Position numbers and translations under genes: made by a program
From: Budorcas taxicolor
Lineage: Eukaryota > Chordata > Mammalia > Artiodactyla > Bovidae
Length of the DNA: 64,000 bases
Assembly: GCF_023091745.1 (NCBI RefSeq)
Contig: NC_068913.1
Span: forward strand, 15,084,001-15,148,000
Direction of reading: 5' to 3'
The notes under the pieces: generated by a model
Seen by the model: only the letters and a program-made list of their open reading frames with translations
Told to the model about the DNA's origin: nothing
Database searches by the model: none
Shown here: in pieces, positions 1-10,268 of the stretch
Position numbering within the stretch: position 1 is the stretch's first letter
How the letters are laid out: every line of letters starts with the position of its first letter

Positions 1-1151
1 TCAATGACAGGCACAGACACATTATTTTTGGATTTAAAAGTTGATTAAATCTAACTAGATTTAGATTCAGGAATATGTATTTTGTATACAGAAGAATGCA
101 ATGTGATCTTGAATTTTTGGAAAATCACTTTCTTGAGATCCTGAATCCCTGAAAAGACTTTTAAAATCATATATTATAAAAAGTATTTCAGTCCAAAAAA
201 GGAGCTATCTGCCTAAACCTGTTGAAGCTTTCCATTTTAATCCCTTGGCATGATATTTCCACATTTATTTCCCCAGCACTTTTTGTCACATTAGTGTCCA
301 GTTCAATAACTTTCTGAACATTGAAATTTCCTATTGTGTTTGACAAGCTAAAATTTCTTATCATTGAAATCAACACTTTTTGTGAGCTAGTTTCAACCTA
401 CGTTTCAAGGCTCATTTCTACAGTTTCCCTATAAAAGTAAATAAAACAAATAGGTCAGTTTATTGTTTTGACCTTTGTTTAAAATGCTGTTTTCACTTAT
501 AACACCTCCTCTGTTTTCTTTACGTAGCAGATTGACAACTGGGAGTGTAACATTGATGGCCTAAGCTTATAAACCATAGCAGGCAGCAAACAAGGTGTAA
601 GTTGGCTCGGAAAGTAGCTGAAACTACAAATAGCAGTCATCTCGAGAGGGGCTGAAGTAAAGGGGTCCGTGTGTTGCATGTGGAGAAACGCTAGGACAGA
701 TCTTGGTCCACTGGGTCAGAGATTGGGATGGAATAAATCAGCACCTTGGATAGCTCCCGGGACCACAAATCTGAGTGCTGATAGGATGCTAAAATTTGAG
801 TTGTAGACCTACTCAGCTGCAGGCCCTTTTTCTTACAGAAGCCACTCTCTTTTTCTCCCAAGCTTACCAACTATAGATTTGGAGATTCTTTCTAGTATTG
901 GCTCATCTTCTGGTCTGACTTGTGCCTTACTCATTCACATGGGCTTCTGATCATTTAAGAGTTACCTTCCTCTTCATTGCCTGAGTCATTCTCTGGGGAC
1001 TTTTTCTTGGGAGCAGATCCTGATAAGCCCCCTTGTGTCTAAGCATTTTCCTTTTTATGGACGACATTTCGTTATCCTGCCAGCATTGTTCATCAGTTAA
1101 AATTTTGCCCATCTTTGGAGGTTAAGCGCAATCTCACCTTTGCTTTGACTT
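1..1151. other. unique AT-rich DNA, nothing recognised
   Basis: No repeat family, exon-like open frame or RNA gene is recognisable on either strand. The open frames here are short (about 60 codons) and start and stop without splice or promoter context. Confidence 0.5.
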
Positions 1152-1163
1152 CTCCACTGACCA

Positions 1164-1251
1164 AAAAACCCCATGGAGAGAGAAGCCTGGGGGGCTACAG
1201 TGCGCGGGGTCACAAAGAGTCGGATGTGACTTAGCAACTAAATTGCAACAA
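1164..1251 (+). mobile_element. Bov-tA-type SINE, 3' fragment
   Basis: The region carries the SINE 3' body (ccccatgg...gaagcctgg...ggctacagt...cacaaagagtcgga). It is flanked by near-identical 12-mers, ctccactgacca at 1152-1163 and ctccgctgacca at 1252-1263 (11/12). That shows a severely 5'-truncated copy with its own target-site duplication rather than a later deletion. Confidence 0.8.
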
Positions 1252-1682
1252 CTCCGCTGACCAGTGCAATATGAAAGGAACTCTTCTTCATCTGACCAGA
1301 TCATTTCGTAGTTTGCAATACTCATTTCAATATTAATATATTATCTTTTATAAACTTTTAATTTTCCTATGTTAATCTGCTTATAGCTTCCTCTCCTTCC
1401 TTGAGCTATAGTTTCTACATTTGTAAGTGGGAAAATTACATATAATAACCAGGAAAATTAAGTGAGAAGTAGACACTTGATCACTTGATACAGAGTAAGA
1501 AGCTCAATTCTTTTGATGCCTTTTCCTTTTTTTTTTTCTTCTCACACAGATGTAGCTATTCTGTTTTTACTCAAAAGTTCCTGATGGTTTTAAAAGTACT
1601 TCCTTTATAGATTTTCCACCATGTGCTGACAATGGGTCTTTGATCATGGTGAAGGATTTATCTTCTGGTGATACGTCTTTCT

Positions 1683-1883
1683 TGTTGTTAGGTTGCTTAG
1701 TTGTGTCCAAGTCTTTTGCAACCTCATGGTCTGTAGTCCACCAAGCTCCTCTGTTGATGGGATTTCCCAGGCAACAATACTAGAGTGGCTTGCCATTTCT
1801 TCCTTCAGATGATATTCCCAACCCAGGGATTGAACCCGGGTCTCCTACGTTGGCAGGTGGATTCTTTACCACTGAACCACCAC
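1683..1883 (-). mobile_element. Bov-tA-type SINE, near full length
   Basis: Read on the minus strand it runs from the tRNA-derived head (tggttcagtggtaaagaat) through the 'ggttcaatccctgggttggg' box to the 3' part ending in gcaacctaacaacaag. It is diverged, with several substitutions in the 'cactctagtattgttgcc' segment. Confidence 0.9.
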
Positions 1884-1941
1884 TTCTACTTTTTCCTAAA
1901 ATGGGCTTTTTTCTTCAGTATAAAACTGAGAGTTAGCGTTG

Positions 1942-1944
<3 letters not shown>

Positions 1945-1972
<28 letters not shown>

Positions 1973-2232
1973 AAGTCACTTCAGTCGTGTCCAACTCTGT
2001 GCGACCCCATAGACAGCAGCCCACCAGGCTCCGCCATCCCTAGGATTCTCCAGGCAAGAACACTGGAGTGGGTTGCCATTTGCTTCTCCAATGCATTAAA
2101 GTGAAAGTGAAAGTGAAGTCTCTCAGTCGTGTCTGACTCCTGGCGACCCCGTGAACTGCAGCCCACCAGGCTCCTTCGTCCATGAGATTTTCCAGGCAAG
2201 AGTACTGGAGTGGGTTGCCATTGCCTTCTCCA
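1945..2232 (-). mobile_element. Bov-A2 dimeric SINE with (CTG)9 tail
   Basis: Two related monomers (about 1973-2090 and 2115-2232) are joined by the gaaagtgaaagtgaaagt-type linker. The 3' trinucleotide tail is the CTG run at 1945-1972, which is CAG on the element strand. The pair is full length. An 8-bp flank match (gttgctat at 1938-1945 and 2244-2251) leaves 12 extra bases, so I do not call it a target-site duplication. Confidence 0.95.
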
Positions 2233-2251
2233 TGTTCTTACATGTTGCTAT

Positions 2252-3060
2252 AGTCAACAGACCTTTAAGCTTTGTGCTTATGTTTTTGGGGAGCAGGGTA
2301 ACATTGATCTTTTTTGGAAATCAGGGTAAAATCAATTTGTTCAATTTGTTCTTGCTTCCTTTATTTCTAGAGAGTCACCTTATCAGGCCCCTAATAGAGC
2401 ACAGTCCACTAGATATCCAAGAAAATAGGATGCCTGCAGCAAACCCAGAGCCCTTAACATACGCAGGGGGCAGTGTTTCCATGCCTTGCAAGGGGCTGAT
2501 TCTCAGAGGCTACTAAGAGGGGGCGGGTGGGAGGAAGTCTCAGTGGAATAAGCCTGAATATTTATGAAAGAAAACCAAAGCATTTTAGCTGGGCTTCCAT
2601 TCCTTTAAACAATACCAGTCACAGAAATGTGGTTTCATAGTCATTTAAAATACAGTTTACAGAGGAATTAAGCTAAATCACTTAAGCTCTCTGAGCAGCT
2701 GGGCTCCCCAGCTTCCTTGCTGAAATCTGCTTGCTGAGCATCTCCTTTGAAATCTGCAGCTCCATCAGAGACAGGGCTGTTGATCTCTGAGCTACTTGCT
2801 TTATCTTGTCCAGTCTTCTCAGGTAATGCAAGAACCGTGGAAAATATTTGGATAGAAGCACATATTCTTGCCCCGTGTCTTAGTGTTTTAAGGGACGCTA
2901 TTCGCACGAGGTTGAGTGAGGATCTGATAATGAGTTAAGGTCGTGCACTTCATATCGTGAGTGCTTACGTAAGCCCTCAGGTGACTCCCAGAATGGCTCC
3001 ATGCATTTTGAGAAGACATGTCAGGGCTTTCTGCCTTCCACGAGAGTAAGCAGGCACTCA
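2252..3060. other. unique stretch with one unassigned open frame
   Basis: There is no recognised repeat. On the minus strand, 2907 to 2668 is open for 79 codons. Its C-terminal half is rich in Ser, Glu, Asp and Lys and looks compositionally protein-like. Downstream on that strand the sequence becomes AT-rich. I do not recognise the product and see no convincing splice acceptor. It may be a chance frame or a decayed exon or retrocopy. Confidence 0.2.
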
Positions 3061-3064
3061 GAAC

Positions 3065-3480
3065 CTTCCACCGTTTGCCTGCCTGACTCCCCCTTCATCC
3101 CCGTGTGTGAGCCCTTGGCTCCAGCTAGCCTGTTCTCTTCACTCAAGTCGACATGAATTCCTTTTCCTGTGCCTGAGGTCTTGCTATTCCCTGTTCCTCA
3201 AATGCTTTTCCATCTGTTTTATAGTTTTTCCCAATGCTGCTCCTTCTGTCGCTCAAAGCCCAAGACCTATCTCCTCACATGGATTTCCTGGCCTCCTCGA
3301 GTCCAGGTTCACGTCCCTATTCTCCGGCTTTCACTATGACTGTGTCAGTTTGGTCCTTGTTCTGTGAATTCTTAACTAGAGTGTAGTCTACTTGAGGAAA
3401 AATGTGTCTTACTTGACTTTTTGCCCTAGGAAGTGTTTTATATATTCAGCATTCAGCAAATATGGTTTAACAGGATTATC
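3065..3480 (+). mobile_element. L2 LINE 3' end (old relic)
   Basis: The T/C-rich sense-strand L2 3' pattern is present: 'tgttcctcaaatgcttttcc', then a cluster like 'cctcacatggatttcctggcc', 'tctacttgaggaaaaatgtg', ending in 'cattcagcaaatatggttta', which resembles the L2 terminus. It is diverged, so the boundaries are approximate. Confidence 0.55.
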
Positions 3481-3484
3481 AGAT

Positions 3485-4014
3485 GGAGAATTAGAAAATC
3501 GCAGGGGAATTGATTCAGTTTTTTAAAAAACAAGATATGCTTAGCATGAAGAGTAAAACAAGGAATGAAAACAGTCTTGAAAAATAGGCAAGTGAAAACG
3601 TTCAACTAAATGTGATATGGAGTTATTTGACCATTTGCCACATTAAATGTGATATGGAGATTTTTGTAGTGGTTGCATATACTTTACTTTCTATAATTTA
3701 TATGTTAATTAATACAAAATAGTGTTAGGTCAATTCAGTTAAATAGTCTATGAGGGTTTTGTTTAAGAAAGAAAATCACTAAACGTTCTCCAGCCTTGTT
3801 AAAGCAGTCACCTGCAGGATGAGGATGTTTATGAAACTCTTCTGAAGCTTTAGTATGAATGTATGTGCTTCTGTGTATAGTTTCATAAAACAATAAAAGT
3901 GTTTGTTTATTGGACTCTTGTGGAGAACTCTAGTTCGGCAAGTAAGTAATTTTTCTACATTTCAGCCTAAAAGCAAGCATTTAGCACCCAAATAATGATC
4001 TATAAGTAGATTTG
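3485..4014. other. unique AT-rich DNA
   Basis: Apart from the templated-insertion structure at 3607-3659, I see nothing recognisable. The segment 3884-3905 (cataaaacaataaaagtgtttg) contains an AATAAA-like hexamer but has no upstream exon to serve. Confidence 0.4.
3607..3659. repeat. 16-bp direct repeats flanking a 21-bp insert copied from 4.4 kb
   Basis: The 16-mer taaatgtgatatggag occurs at 3607-3622 and again at 3644-3659. The DNA between them, with 4-5 bp on each side (3619-3645), matches the reverse complement of 4407-4433 at 26 of 27 positions. The junctions share short microhomology ('ggag' and 'atta'), as expected of template switching during repair. Confidence 0.8.
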
Positions 4015-4024
4015 GCATCTACTA

Positions 4025-4240
4025 CGTGAAAGTGTGAAGTTGCTCAGTCATGTCTGACTCTTTGCGACCCCAGGGACTGTAGCCCACCAGGCTCCTCTAC
4101 TCATGTGGTTTTCTAGGCAAGAATACTGGAGTGGGGTTGCCATTCCCTTCTCCTGGGGGATCTTCCCGACCCAGGGATCAAGCCTGGGTCTCCTACAGTG
4201 CAGGTGGATTCTTTACCATCTGAGCCACTAGGAAAGCCCA
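4025..4240 (-). mobile_element. Bov-tA-type SINE, full length with perfect TSD
   Basis: The complete element runs on the minus strand from gggctttcctagtggctcag to ...gtcagacatgactgagcaac. Perfect 10-bp direct repeats gcatctacta at 4015-4024 and 4241-4250 define both edges exactly. Confidence 0.95.
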
Positions 4241-4406
4241 GCATCTACTATATTATAACCTTAAATATCTAATATTTTAAAACATTAGCAGGCACTGCCA
4301 ATGAGATAATTGAAAGAGTTTGGGGGGAAATAGTGTAGGCTTTTGTGTCTGAAACCAATTGAAAAAAAAACACAAAACTGACCTGTGGTGTTCCTACAGA
4401 AGGAAG

Positions 4407-4433
4407 TAATATGGCAAATGGTCAAATAACTCC
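4407..4433 (-). repeat. source arm of the inverted repeat seen at 3619-3645
   Basis: The reverse complement of this 27-bp segment matches 3619-3645 with one mismatch and 22 consecutive identical bases. The arms are about 760 bp apart. The rest of 4250-5170 is unique DNA with no recognised feature. Confidence 0.85.
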
Positions 4434-5170
4434 TCAACTCCGATGTTTCTAGCAATTTTCCAGCTGATCCGAAGGATTTAGGCCAGTGACTTGGCCTCTT
4501 TCAGGAAGTGAAAGATTTGCTCTAGCACCCAAATACAAGAAGAGATACTTGAGGGTTCTTCAGCAGCCCCAGAATCTAGGATTCCTGGGTGTGAATCTGC
4601 TGTCTGTCTTTTAAAGAATCTGCTTTCTGCAGGGGACACCCAGTGAGCAGTGCTGGAAAACTAGCATTCTGCATTAGCCGGAGAATGTACCTTGTTAAAT
4701 GTGACCTTGACCTTTGAAGGAAGGCAGAAGCCTAGTTTTAAGACAAGACTGCATTACAAGGCAGGGAGTAGGGGTTGAAGGAAGGTCGATGGGACTGCAA
4801 GGGCAAAATGAAACAGCAGGGCTCAGCTCTTCAGTGTCTGTACTGGGGCTATTCCTGGAAGAGAAAGAAAGGGGATGATGCAAAGAAGGATCAAATGCCC
4901 GAGAGACTTGAGATAAAAACAGTTCTCAGTGAAAGGGGAAGAATGGCAGGACACAGGTTCGTGAGGAGGGGGGGGACAAAACCACACAGTGAGCCCACCC
5001 AAAAACTGCAGGCCCGTGGGGTGGGGCACTTGAGTTCTAAATATATTCACTTGAATTTTCTAGCAGGATGAGGACGTTTTCCAGCCAGGTCGTTGGCTGT
5101 AAGAACCTCACTGTTGCAGATTACATGGAAGACAAAGACCTGTTCAGATTCGGTTGGTTACTGATTTAAT

Positions 5171-5393
5171 TGTTGTTGTTGTTGTTACTGTTTAGTCACT
5201 AATTGTGTCCGACTCTCTGTGAGCCCATGGACTGTGGTCTGCACAGGCTCCTCTGCCCGTGGGATTCTCCAGGCAAGAATCCTGGAGTGGGTTGCCCTGC
5301 CCTCCTCCAGGGGACCTTCCCAACCCAGGGACTGAAGCCGCATATCCTGTGTTGGCAGGTGGATTCTTTGCCGCCGAGCCACTGGAGAAGCCC
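5171..5393 (-). mobile_element. Bov-tA-type SINE with (TTG)5 tail
   Basis: The minus-strand element starts at gggcttctccagtggctcgg (5393) and ends in a CAA-rich tail, seen on the plus strand as the TTG run 5171-5186. It is full length and moderately diverged in the tRNA-like head. Confidence 0.92.
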
Positions 5394-5649
5394 GTTCACG
5401 TATGCGTAACGTTTATTGAGCTGCTTCTGTGTGCCTCCCTGTGCAGGAGCTGGGGGCCTCGGGGTGGATAACACTGACACACTCACATTTTCTGTTCTCC
5501 TGGAATGGGCAGGAATTTGGACGCTGAACCATTCTGGATGCTGAACAAAAGAGGAAGGAGAAAGACCAGGAACTGGGAGAAGCAGAGGTGCAGCTTTGTA
5601 TAAATATAAATAAGTCACAGTACTCTCTCATCTAACCTTGACCCCCAAC

Positions 5650-5880
5650 CCCGGCCCATGCTTCTAGTTGCCTTGAAATCAAACGTCAGCTCCTTACCTG
5701 GTCCTTCAAGGCCTGCAGTATCTCAGAGGCCTTGAATCATCTCTCCCTTGCTCACCACCACCCATCTTCACTGGCGTCTGCTCTGTTCCTCTGGACGCGC
5801 CAAGCTTTTGACCTGATTCAGCGCACCCGACATGCCCTTTCTCCAGCTCGTGTTCATCCTTAGTCAGGTCTTGTCAGGAC
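5650..5880 (+). mobile_element. L2 LINE relic, sense
   Basis: The pyrimidine-rich series 'ttcaaggcctgcagtatctc', 'ctctcccttgctcaccacca', 'tctgttcctctggacgcgcc' and 'catgccctttctccagctcg' has the order of the L2 3' region. It is heavily diverged. Confidence 0.45.
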
Positions 5881-6146
5881 AGGTGATCTCGCCCAAGTGT
5901 TGGGTAGAGCTGGGGCTCAGCCACCAGCTAGATTTATGGGAACAGATTCAGAAGACAAAGCGGGAAACCAAGACTGGATAGGCCCACCGTTGTCAAAAAT
6001 CGGGTCGGGGCCGGGGTCTTGAAGCTGGGGAAATCTCACAGGTTAGAAGTTTGAACTTGTCAGTGACCAAGGCAAAGAGAACTGAAGCCAGAAGTGAAAC
6101 AGGAAAGAACACTCTGAAGAGAATTTGCGTGAGCACCAGAATGGGT

Positions 6147-6260
6147 GAGAAATGGCTACCCACTCCAGTACTCTTGCCTGGAGAATCCCGTGGACCGAGG
6201 GGCCTGGAGGGCTACAGTCCATGGGGTCACAAAGAGTCGGACACAGCTCAGCACGCAGCA
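6147..6260 (+). mobile_element. Bov-type SINE, 5'-truncated
   Basis: The tRNA-derived head is absent. The body runs from gagaaatggctacccactcc to cggacacagctcagcac. Its monomer-only extent also fits half of a Bov-A2. Confidence 0.88.
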
Positions 6261-6755
6261 TGGCCTGGAGGCCTGGTTAGAACCAGTTTGCTGGGGTTAG
6301 CTTTGACTTTCCCTCAAGATGCCATGTGGCGTGGATGTTGCTGGCCTAGGGATCTCTCTTGGAGAACCAGTGGTCTAAAGAGAGAGAGAGAAGGTACCCC
6401 TAAGAGAAATTAGAAAATGTATGTGTATAGCTAACGTGTCTGGGCCTCTGAAACCAGTAACAGTCATCTGTAAGGAAGCCTTAGAGGTTTTAAAGGGTAG
6501 CCCGCATCTCTAGGACAAATTCCATGAACTGGTAATCCAAGCTATTTTTAAGGCTTCTCATGTAGCACTTAGCATTTGAAAATCCTGATGTGGAGTGAGG
6601 AGAAGAAAGGCAGTTTTAGATTGGAAGCGTGACTGGTTTTGCTCTGTACCCCATAGCGTGGACACATTTGCCTATGGGTGATGCTGATTCTGTCCTGTTC
6701 AGGCTGTGCCACTCATGGGGCTCAGGTTGGGAAGTGGATCTTCCCTCTTCTTGGG
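6261..6755. other. unique DNA, nothing recognised
   Basis: Holds a short purine run (agagagagagagaaggt at 6378-6394) and no repeat or gene that I recognise. Confidence 0.4.
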
Positions 6756-6766
6756 AAGAGGTCATG

Positions 6767-6970
6767 GGGCTTCCCTAGTGGCTCAGGGGTAAAGATCCAC
6801 CTGCTAATTCAGGAGATGTGGGTTCGACCCCTGATTCAGGAAGATCCCCTGGAAAAGGAAAGGGCAACCCACTTTAGTATGTTTGCCTGGAGAATGCCAT
6901 GGATGGAGGAGCCTGGTGAGCCCATGGGTAACAAAGAGTCAGACACGACTTAGCAACTGAACAGCAACCA
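6767..6970 (+). mobile_element. Bov-tA-type SINE, full length
   Basis: It runs from ggcttccctagtggctcagg through 'gtgggttcgacccctgattc' to 'agacacgacttagcaactga' and a short aacagcaacca tail. A possible imperfect duplication is aagaggtcatg upstream against aagagggtgtc at 6970-6980. Confidence 0.93.
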
Positions 6971-6980
6971 AGAGGGTGTC

Positions 6981-7780
6981 GTAATGAGACTAGTCTTGTT
7001 TTGGTCTTGTGAATGTTCTTCCACCAGAGGGGTCTCCCTCGAGGCAGGTCTCCACCCGATGGAACTGTGCTTACCAGGTACGCATCTTTCCCCGCACCCT
7101 CTCCCCGCCCTCCGCTGGGCCGGTGTGGGGCGAGGGGGTCAGCTAGCTTTGGAGGCTGGAGCAGGAGAGACGGCCTTTGTCTGTGTCCTGACTTGCATTA
7201 GCACCAGCCCTGATCAGAGGCTAACATCCCACAGATGTTGCCCTTCCTCTGCCTTTGGATCGGCTTCCAAAAAGTGGGAGGATCATCCTGAGGGCAGGAG
7301 ATGTGTGGAGCACGGACTCAGTTGGACTTCCTGTGGGTTAATGTTGTGGCCGTGGCTTGGTTTCACGCATCCTTGGAAATAGCTACTCCCCCGTGTTCAC
7401 GAAATGGGAACCAACTTTTGCCAAGTGGAAGAGAGGCCATTTCCTTTGACTCAAGCTGTATTCCCATTAACAAAGACAGTCTATTAATATGTTTATATGG
7501 ACCTTTTCATTTGGTTTTGTTCCCCTGGGGCGAGCTAGCGTCTCTGTCGTGATTTGCATCTCTGTTTAGAAGTCGGAGCCCACTCATCCTGAGTGGGAAA
7601 AGCGGATGTTGGTATGGTTGTATATTCAGGTTCCTAGACCGATATTGCTTGTGAGTTCTTTTTAAGTTGAACCTTGACTTTTATTTTGTAAACTGACCTT
7701 TGCCTCCAAGATAGGCAGTTATGATGTGAAAACTTGAAAGGGAGGGAATTCAGTTACTGAGAAATCTTCATAAAGGATGC
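6981..7780. other. unique DNA, locally GC-rich
   Basis: The part at 7020-7150 is GC-rich with a C-rich tract (ccccgcaccctctccccgcc), and a 132-codon plus-strand frame spans 6984-7382. I recognise no protein in it and see no flanking splice sites that would make it an exon. Confidence 0.3.
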
Positions 7781-7785
7781 CGAGG

Positions 7786-7998
7786 GTCTTCCCAGGTGGC
7801 GCAGTGGTAAAGAATCCTGCCCATGCAGGAGGTTCAGGAGACATGGGTTTGATCCCTGGGTGGGGAAGATCCCCAGAGGAGAGCCTGGCGACCCACTGCA
7901 ATATTCTTGTCTGGGAAACCCCATAGATAGAGGAGCCTGGTGGGCTATAGTTCATGGGGTCTCAGAAGAGTCAGACATGACTGAGACAATGTAACAAA
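7786..7998 (+). mobile_element. Bov-tA-type SINE, full length
   Basis: The head is gtcttcccaggtggcgcagt and the end is agtcagacatgactgagaca with an atgtaacaa tail. A short direct repeat, ggatgcc, occurs at 7775-7781 and 8000-8006, consistent with a decayed target-site duplication. Confidence 0.92.
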
Positions 7999-9450
7999 TG
8001 GATGCCAGGCATGGCCAAGGTGCAGAATTAAGGAAACACTGTCCTAGCCAGTCTTCGGGGTAATGAGTTTGCCTTTCACTCTCTTCACTAGTAAAGGGAT
8101 GGTTTATTAGTTCAGTGTGCTTCCTGAAATTTCTCACATCAGAGCAACAATATCTGTGTGGTACGCTTGGGTAGAGGGAGATGGTACTCCCATTTTCATC
8201 CCAGACTGCAGAGGTCAGTAGCCCCCAACACACCAGTGAGTCACACATTAGCCTACAAGCTCTGATCTTGGGTGAAACCGTACATTGTATCCACGTGCCA
8301 GCCTTTCAGCTCTGACTATGTCAGGGCCCAAACTATAGATATCAGCCAAGGCAGCCCTGCATTGATAGGTAGTAAGGCTGATAGAAGCAGCTGACCTGTC
8401 ACTCCTGGAAAAAAAAAACAAACAAATCAAAGCACATTTCATCTTGTGGGTGCCATGCACCATTTTTCATTTCTTTAACCCACCAGGAAGCACTGAGCCA
8501 GCTCTAGCAACTGGATAAGACGGGGCTGCAGTTTTTGCTCATGGTGTTATTATATCCTTTCATGAGAACTTACCTGGTTATTTATTTTATTCTACTGCTT
8601 TTTAGTTCTTTTTATAAGCCACTTGAAATCCTTCTTGTGGGTTGTGGAGGAAAGAGGGAGCAAATAATAGGGAAGAAAAACACTCAAAACACACGTCTTG
8701 CCCATATTGGGTCATTTGTATCATTTTTGTATGCAGACAGAATATTTTCACCCATGAATAAAATTGGCAACCAAATATGGTGTTAGTCATAATATAAAAT
8801 CGTGTTCATTTTTAAATGTGATGATCAGTCTGCAAGATGAGAATAGTTACCCTTTTGAAAACAGCATATGGTCAAATTAGTTAATGTTGGACAAGCATTT
8901 CTAAATGAAGATACCTTACAATTTATGAGCGGCCCTGTTGGTGTGCAATGTGAGAATGAAGTTGGCCTGTGAGGATTTGGCATTTGCAGTAATTCCTCTT
9001 TTCCTTAAATTCCTTGTGAGATCTATTGCCTGTTCTCTCCTCTGGTGCTGGCGGTGTTTCCCTGAGGCACATGGTTTTGTAGCCAACAGCAGTCTTGCTC
9101 AAGCATCCAGAAGTCTGGTGATCATGCCTTTGAAGGGAAGCCCAGCAAAGAAAATCACCCATGCACTTCTTTTAAAGTAAACGCACTTGTTTTCTTTTTC
9201 ATCAAAATGAGATTTTTGATTCAAGGGAACATCTTATAGCATTTCGTTTTCTACTTCTTCACTTTCCAAGATACACTGACCCCGAAATAAGTGATCTCAC
9301 TTATATCCTAAATGAGACAAGTGAGTGGATTGTGTTCTGTCATTTCCTTCCAAGTTAGTTAGATAGTTAAGCTCCTAATTCAGAAAGCATGAGATTCTGG
9401 TGCAGTCACAAAGAGCACACACACATAATCATAATAGAGAACAGAATAGC
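7999..9450. other. unique DNA, nothing recognised
   Basis: No repeat family was identified over about 1.4 kb. The longest open frames (98 and 83 codons) overlap each other on opposite strands and carry no recognisable domain. Confidence 0.4.
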
Positions 9451-9454
9451 AGCT

Positions 9455-9625
9455 GTCATTGATTGAACACTCACACCAGAAGCCTAACACAGGTATCTCT
9501 ATTACAAAGATGCTGACGGTTGTTTACAGATCAGGCATCAGAGAATCAGAAAGGTTTAACTCCCATGCACGGTCACAGAGCTATAAAGAGTTGCAGGGCT
9601 GGAATTTGAACCTAGGTATATCTCC
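9455..9625 (-). mobile_element. MIR SINE relic, antisense
   Basis: The series 'tcacagagctataaagagtt' and 'gggctggaatttgaacctag' is the reverse complement of the conserved MIR core (ggttc-aatcc-agctctg...gctgtgtgacc). The Bov SINE that follows inserted at its edge. Confidence 0.65.
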
Positions 9626-9628
9626 AAA

Positions 9629-9849
9629 GCTTCCCAGGTGGCTCAGTGGTAAAGAACCCACCTGCCAATTCAGGAGATGCGAGAGATGCAGGTTTAATCC
9701 CTGGATTGAGAAGATCCCCTGGAGAAGGATATGGTTACCCACTCCGCTATTCTTGGCTGGGAAATCCCATGGACAAAAGAGCCTGGTGGGCTACAGTCCA
9801 CGGGGTCGCAAAATAGTTGGACGTGACGGAGAGACTAAATACAACAAAC
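9629..9849 (+). mobile_element. Bov-tA-type SINE, full length
   Basis: Complete from gcttcccaggtggctcagtg to gacgtgacggagagactaaa. The flanks gtatatctccaaagc (9616-9630) and gtatctccagagc (9850-9862) form an imperfect target-site duplication. There is a small internal duplication of 'gagatgc' near 9675-9690. Confidence 0.93.
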
Positions 9850-9926
9850 GTATCTCCAGAGCTTTTATTTTTCTATTTAATTTGTATTTTAACAACCCTG
9901 ATTATTAATGAGTAACAGAATAGCAG

Positions 9927-9953
9927 TTAATAATAACTGTTAATAATAACTTA
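9927..9953 (+). repeat. 13-bp tandem duplication (gttaataataact x2)
   Basis: Two adjacent copies of an AT-rich 13-mer follow the SINE, in a stretch made almost wholly of TAA-type triplets. It is most simply a replication slippage product. Confidence 0.6.
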
Positions 9954-10018
9954 ATAACAGTATTATTTCTATACACTTATGAAAAAGCTACTTTTGTAAC
10001 TATTTATTGATCACTAGG

Positions 10019-10268
10019 GGCTTCCCTGATAGCTCAATTGATAAAGAATCTCGCTGCAATGCAGGCGACCCCGGTTCAATTCCTGGGCCGGGAAGATCTG
10101 CTGGAGAAGGGATAGGCTACCCACTCCAGTATTCTTGGGGTTCCCTTATGGCTCAGCTGGTAATTGCTCAGCTCCTGCAATGCAGGAGACCTGGGTTCAA
10201 TCCCTGGGTTGGGAAGATCCCTGGAGAAGGGAAAGGCTACCCACTCCAGAGAATTCCATGGACTGTAT
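10019..10268 (+). mobile_element. tandem-headed (dimeric) Bov-tA-type SINE
   Basis: Two complete tRNA-derived heads lie head to tail: ggcttccctgatagctcaat (10019) and gttcccttatggctcagctg (10139). Each carries its own 'ggttcaat' B-box-like segment, and the first unit stops at 'ccagtattcttggg'. The second body ends abruptly after 'attccatggactgtata'. This arrangement recurs in ruminant genomes as a composite SINE. Confidence 0.9.

Noticed and set aside
1938..2251. gttgctat as a target-site duplication for the Bov-A2 at 1945-2232
   Set aside because: The right copy is 12 bp away from the element end and the left one overlaps the CTG tail, so the match is probably coincidental.
3884..3905. AATAAA-like hexamer as a polyadenylation signal
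   Set aside because: No upstream exon or transcript evidence, and AATAAA is expected often in DNA this AT-rich.
5199..5618. 139-codon minus-strand frame
   Set aside because: Half of it is Bov-tA SINE sequence and the rest has no recognisable domain.
10019..10100. tRNA-like sequence with B-box-type ggttcaat
   Set aside because: This is the tRNA-derived head of a SINE. It lacks a credible cloverleaf and the same sequence recurs in many copies, so it is not a tRNA gene.
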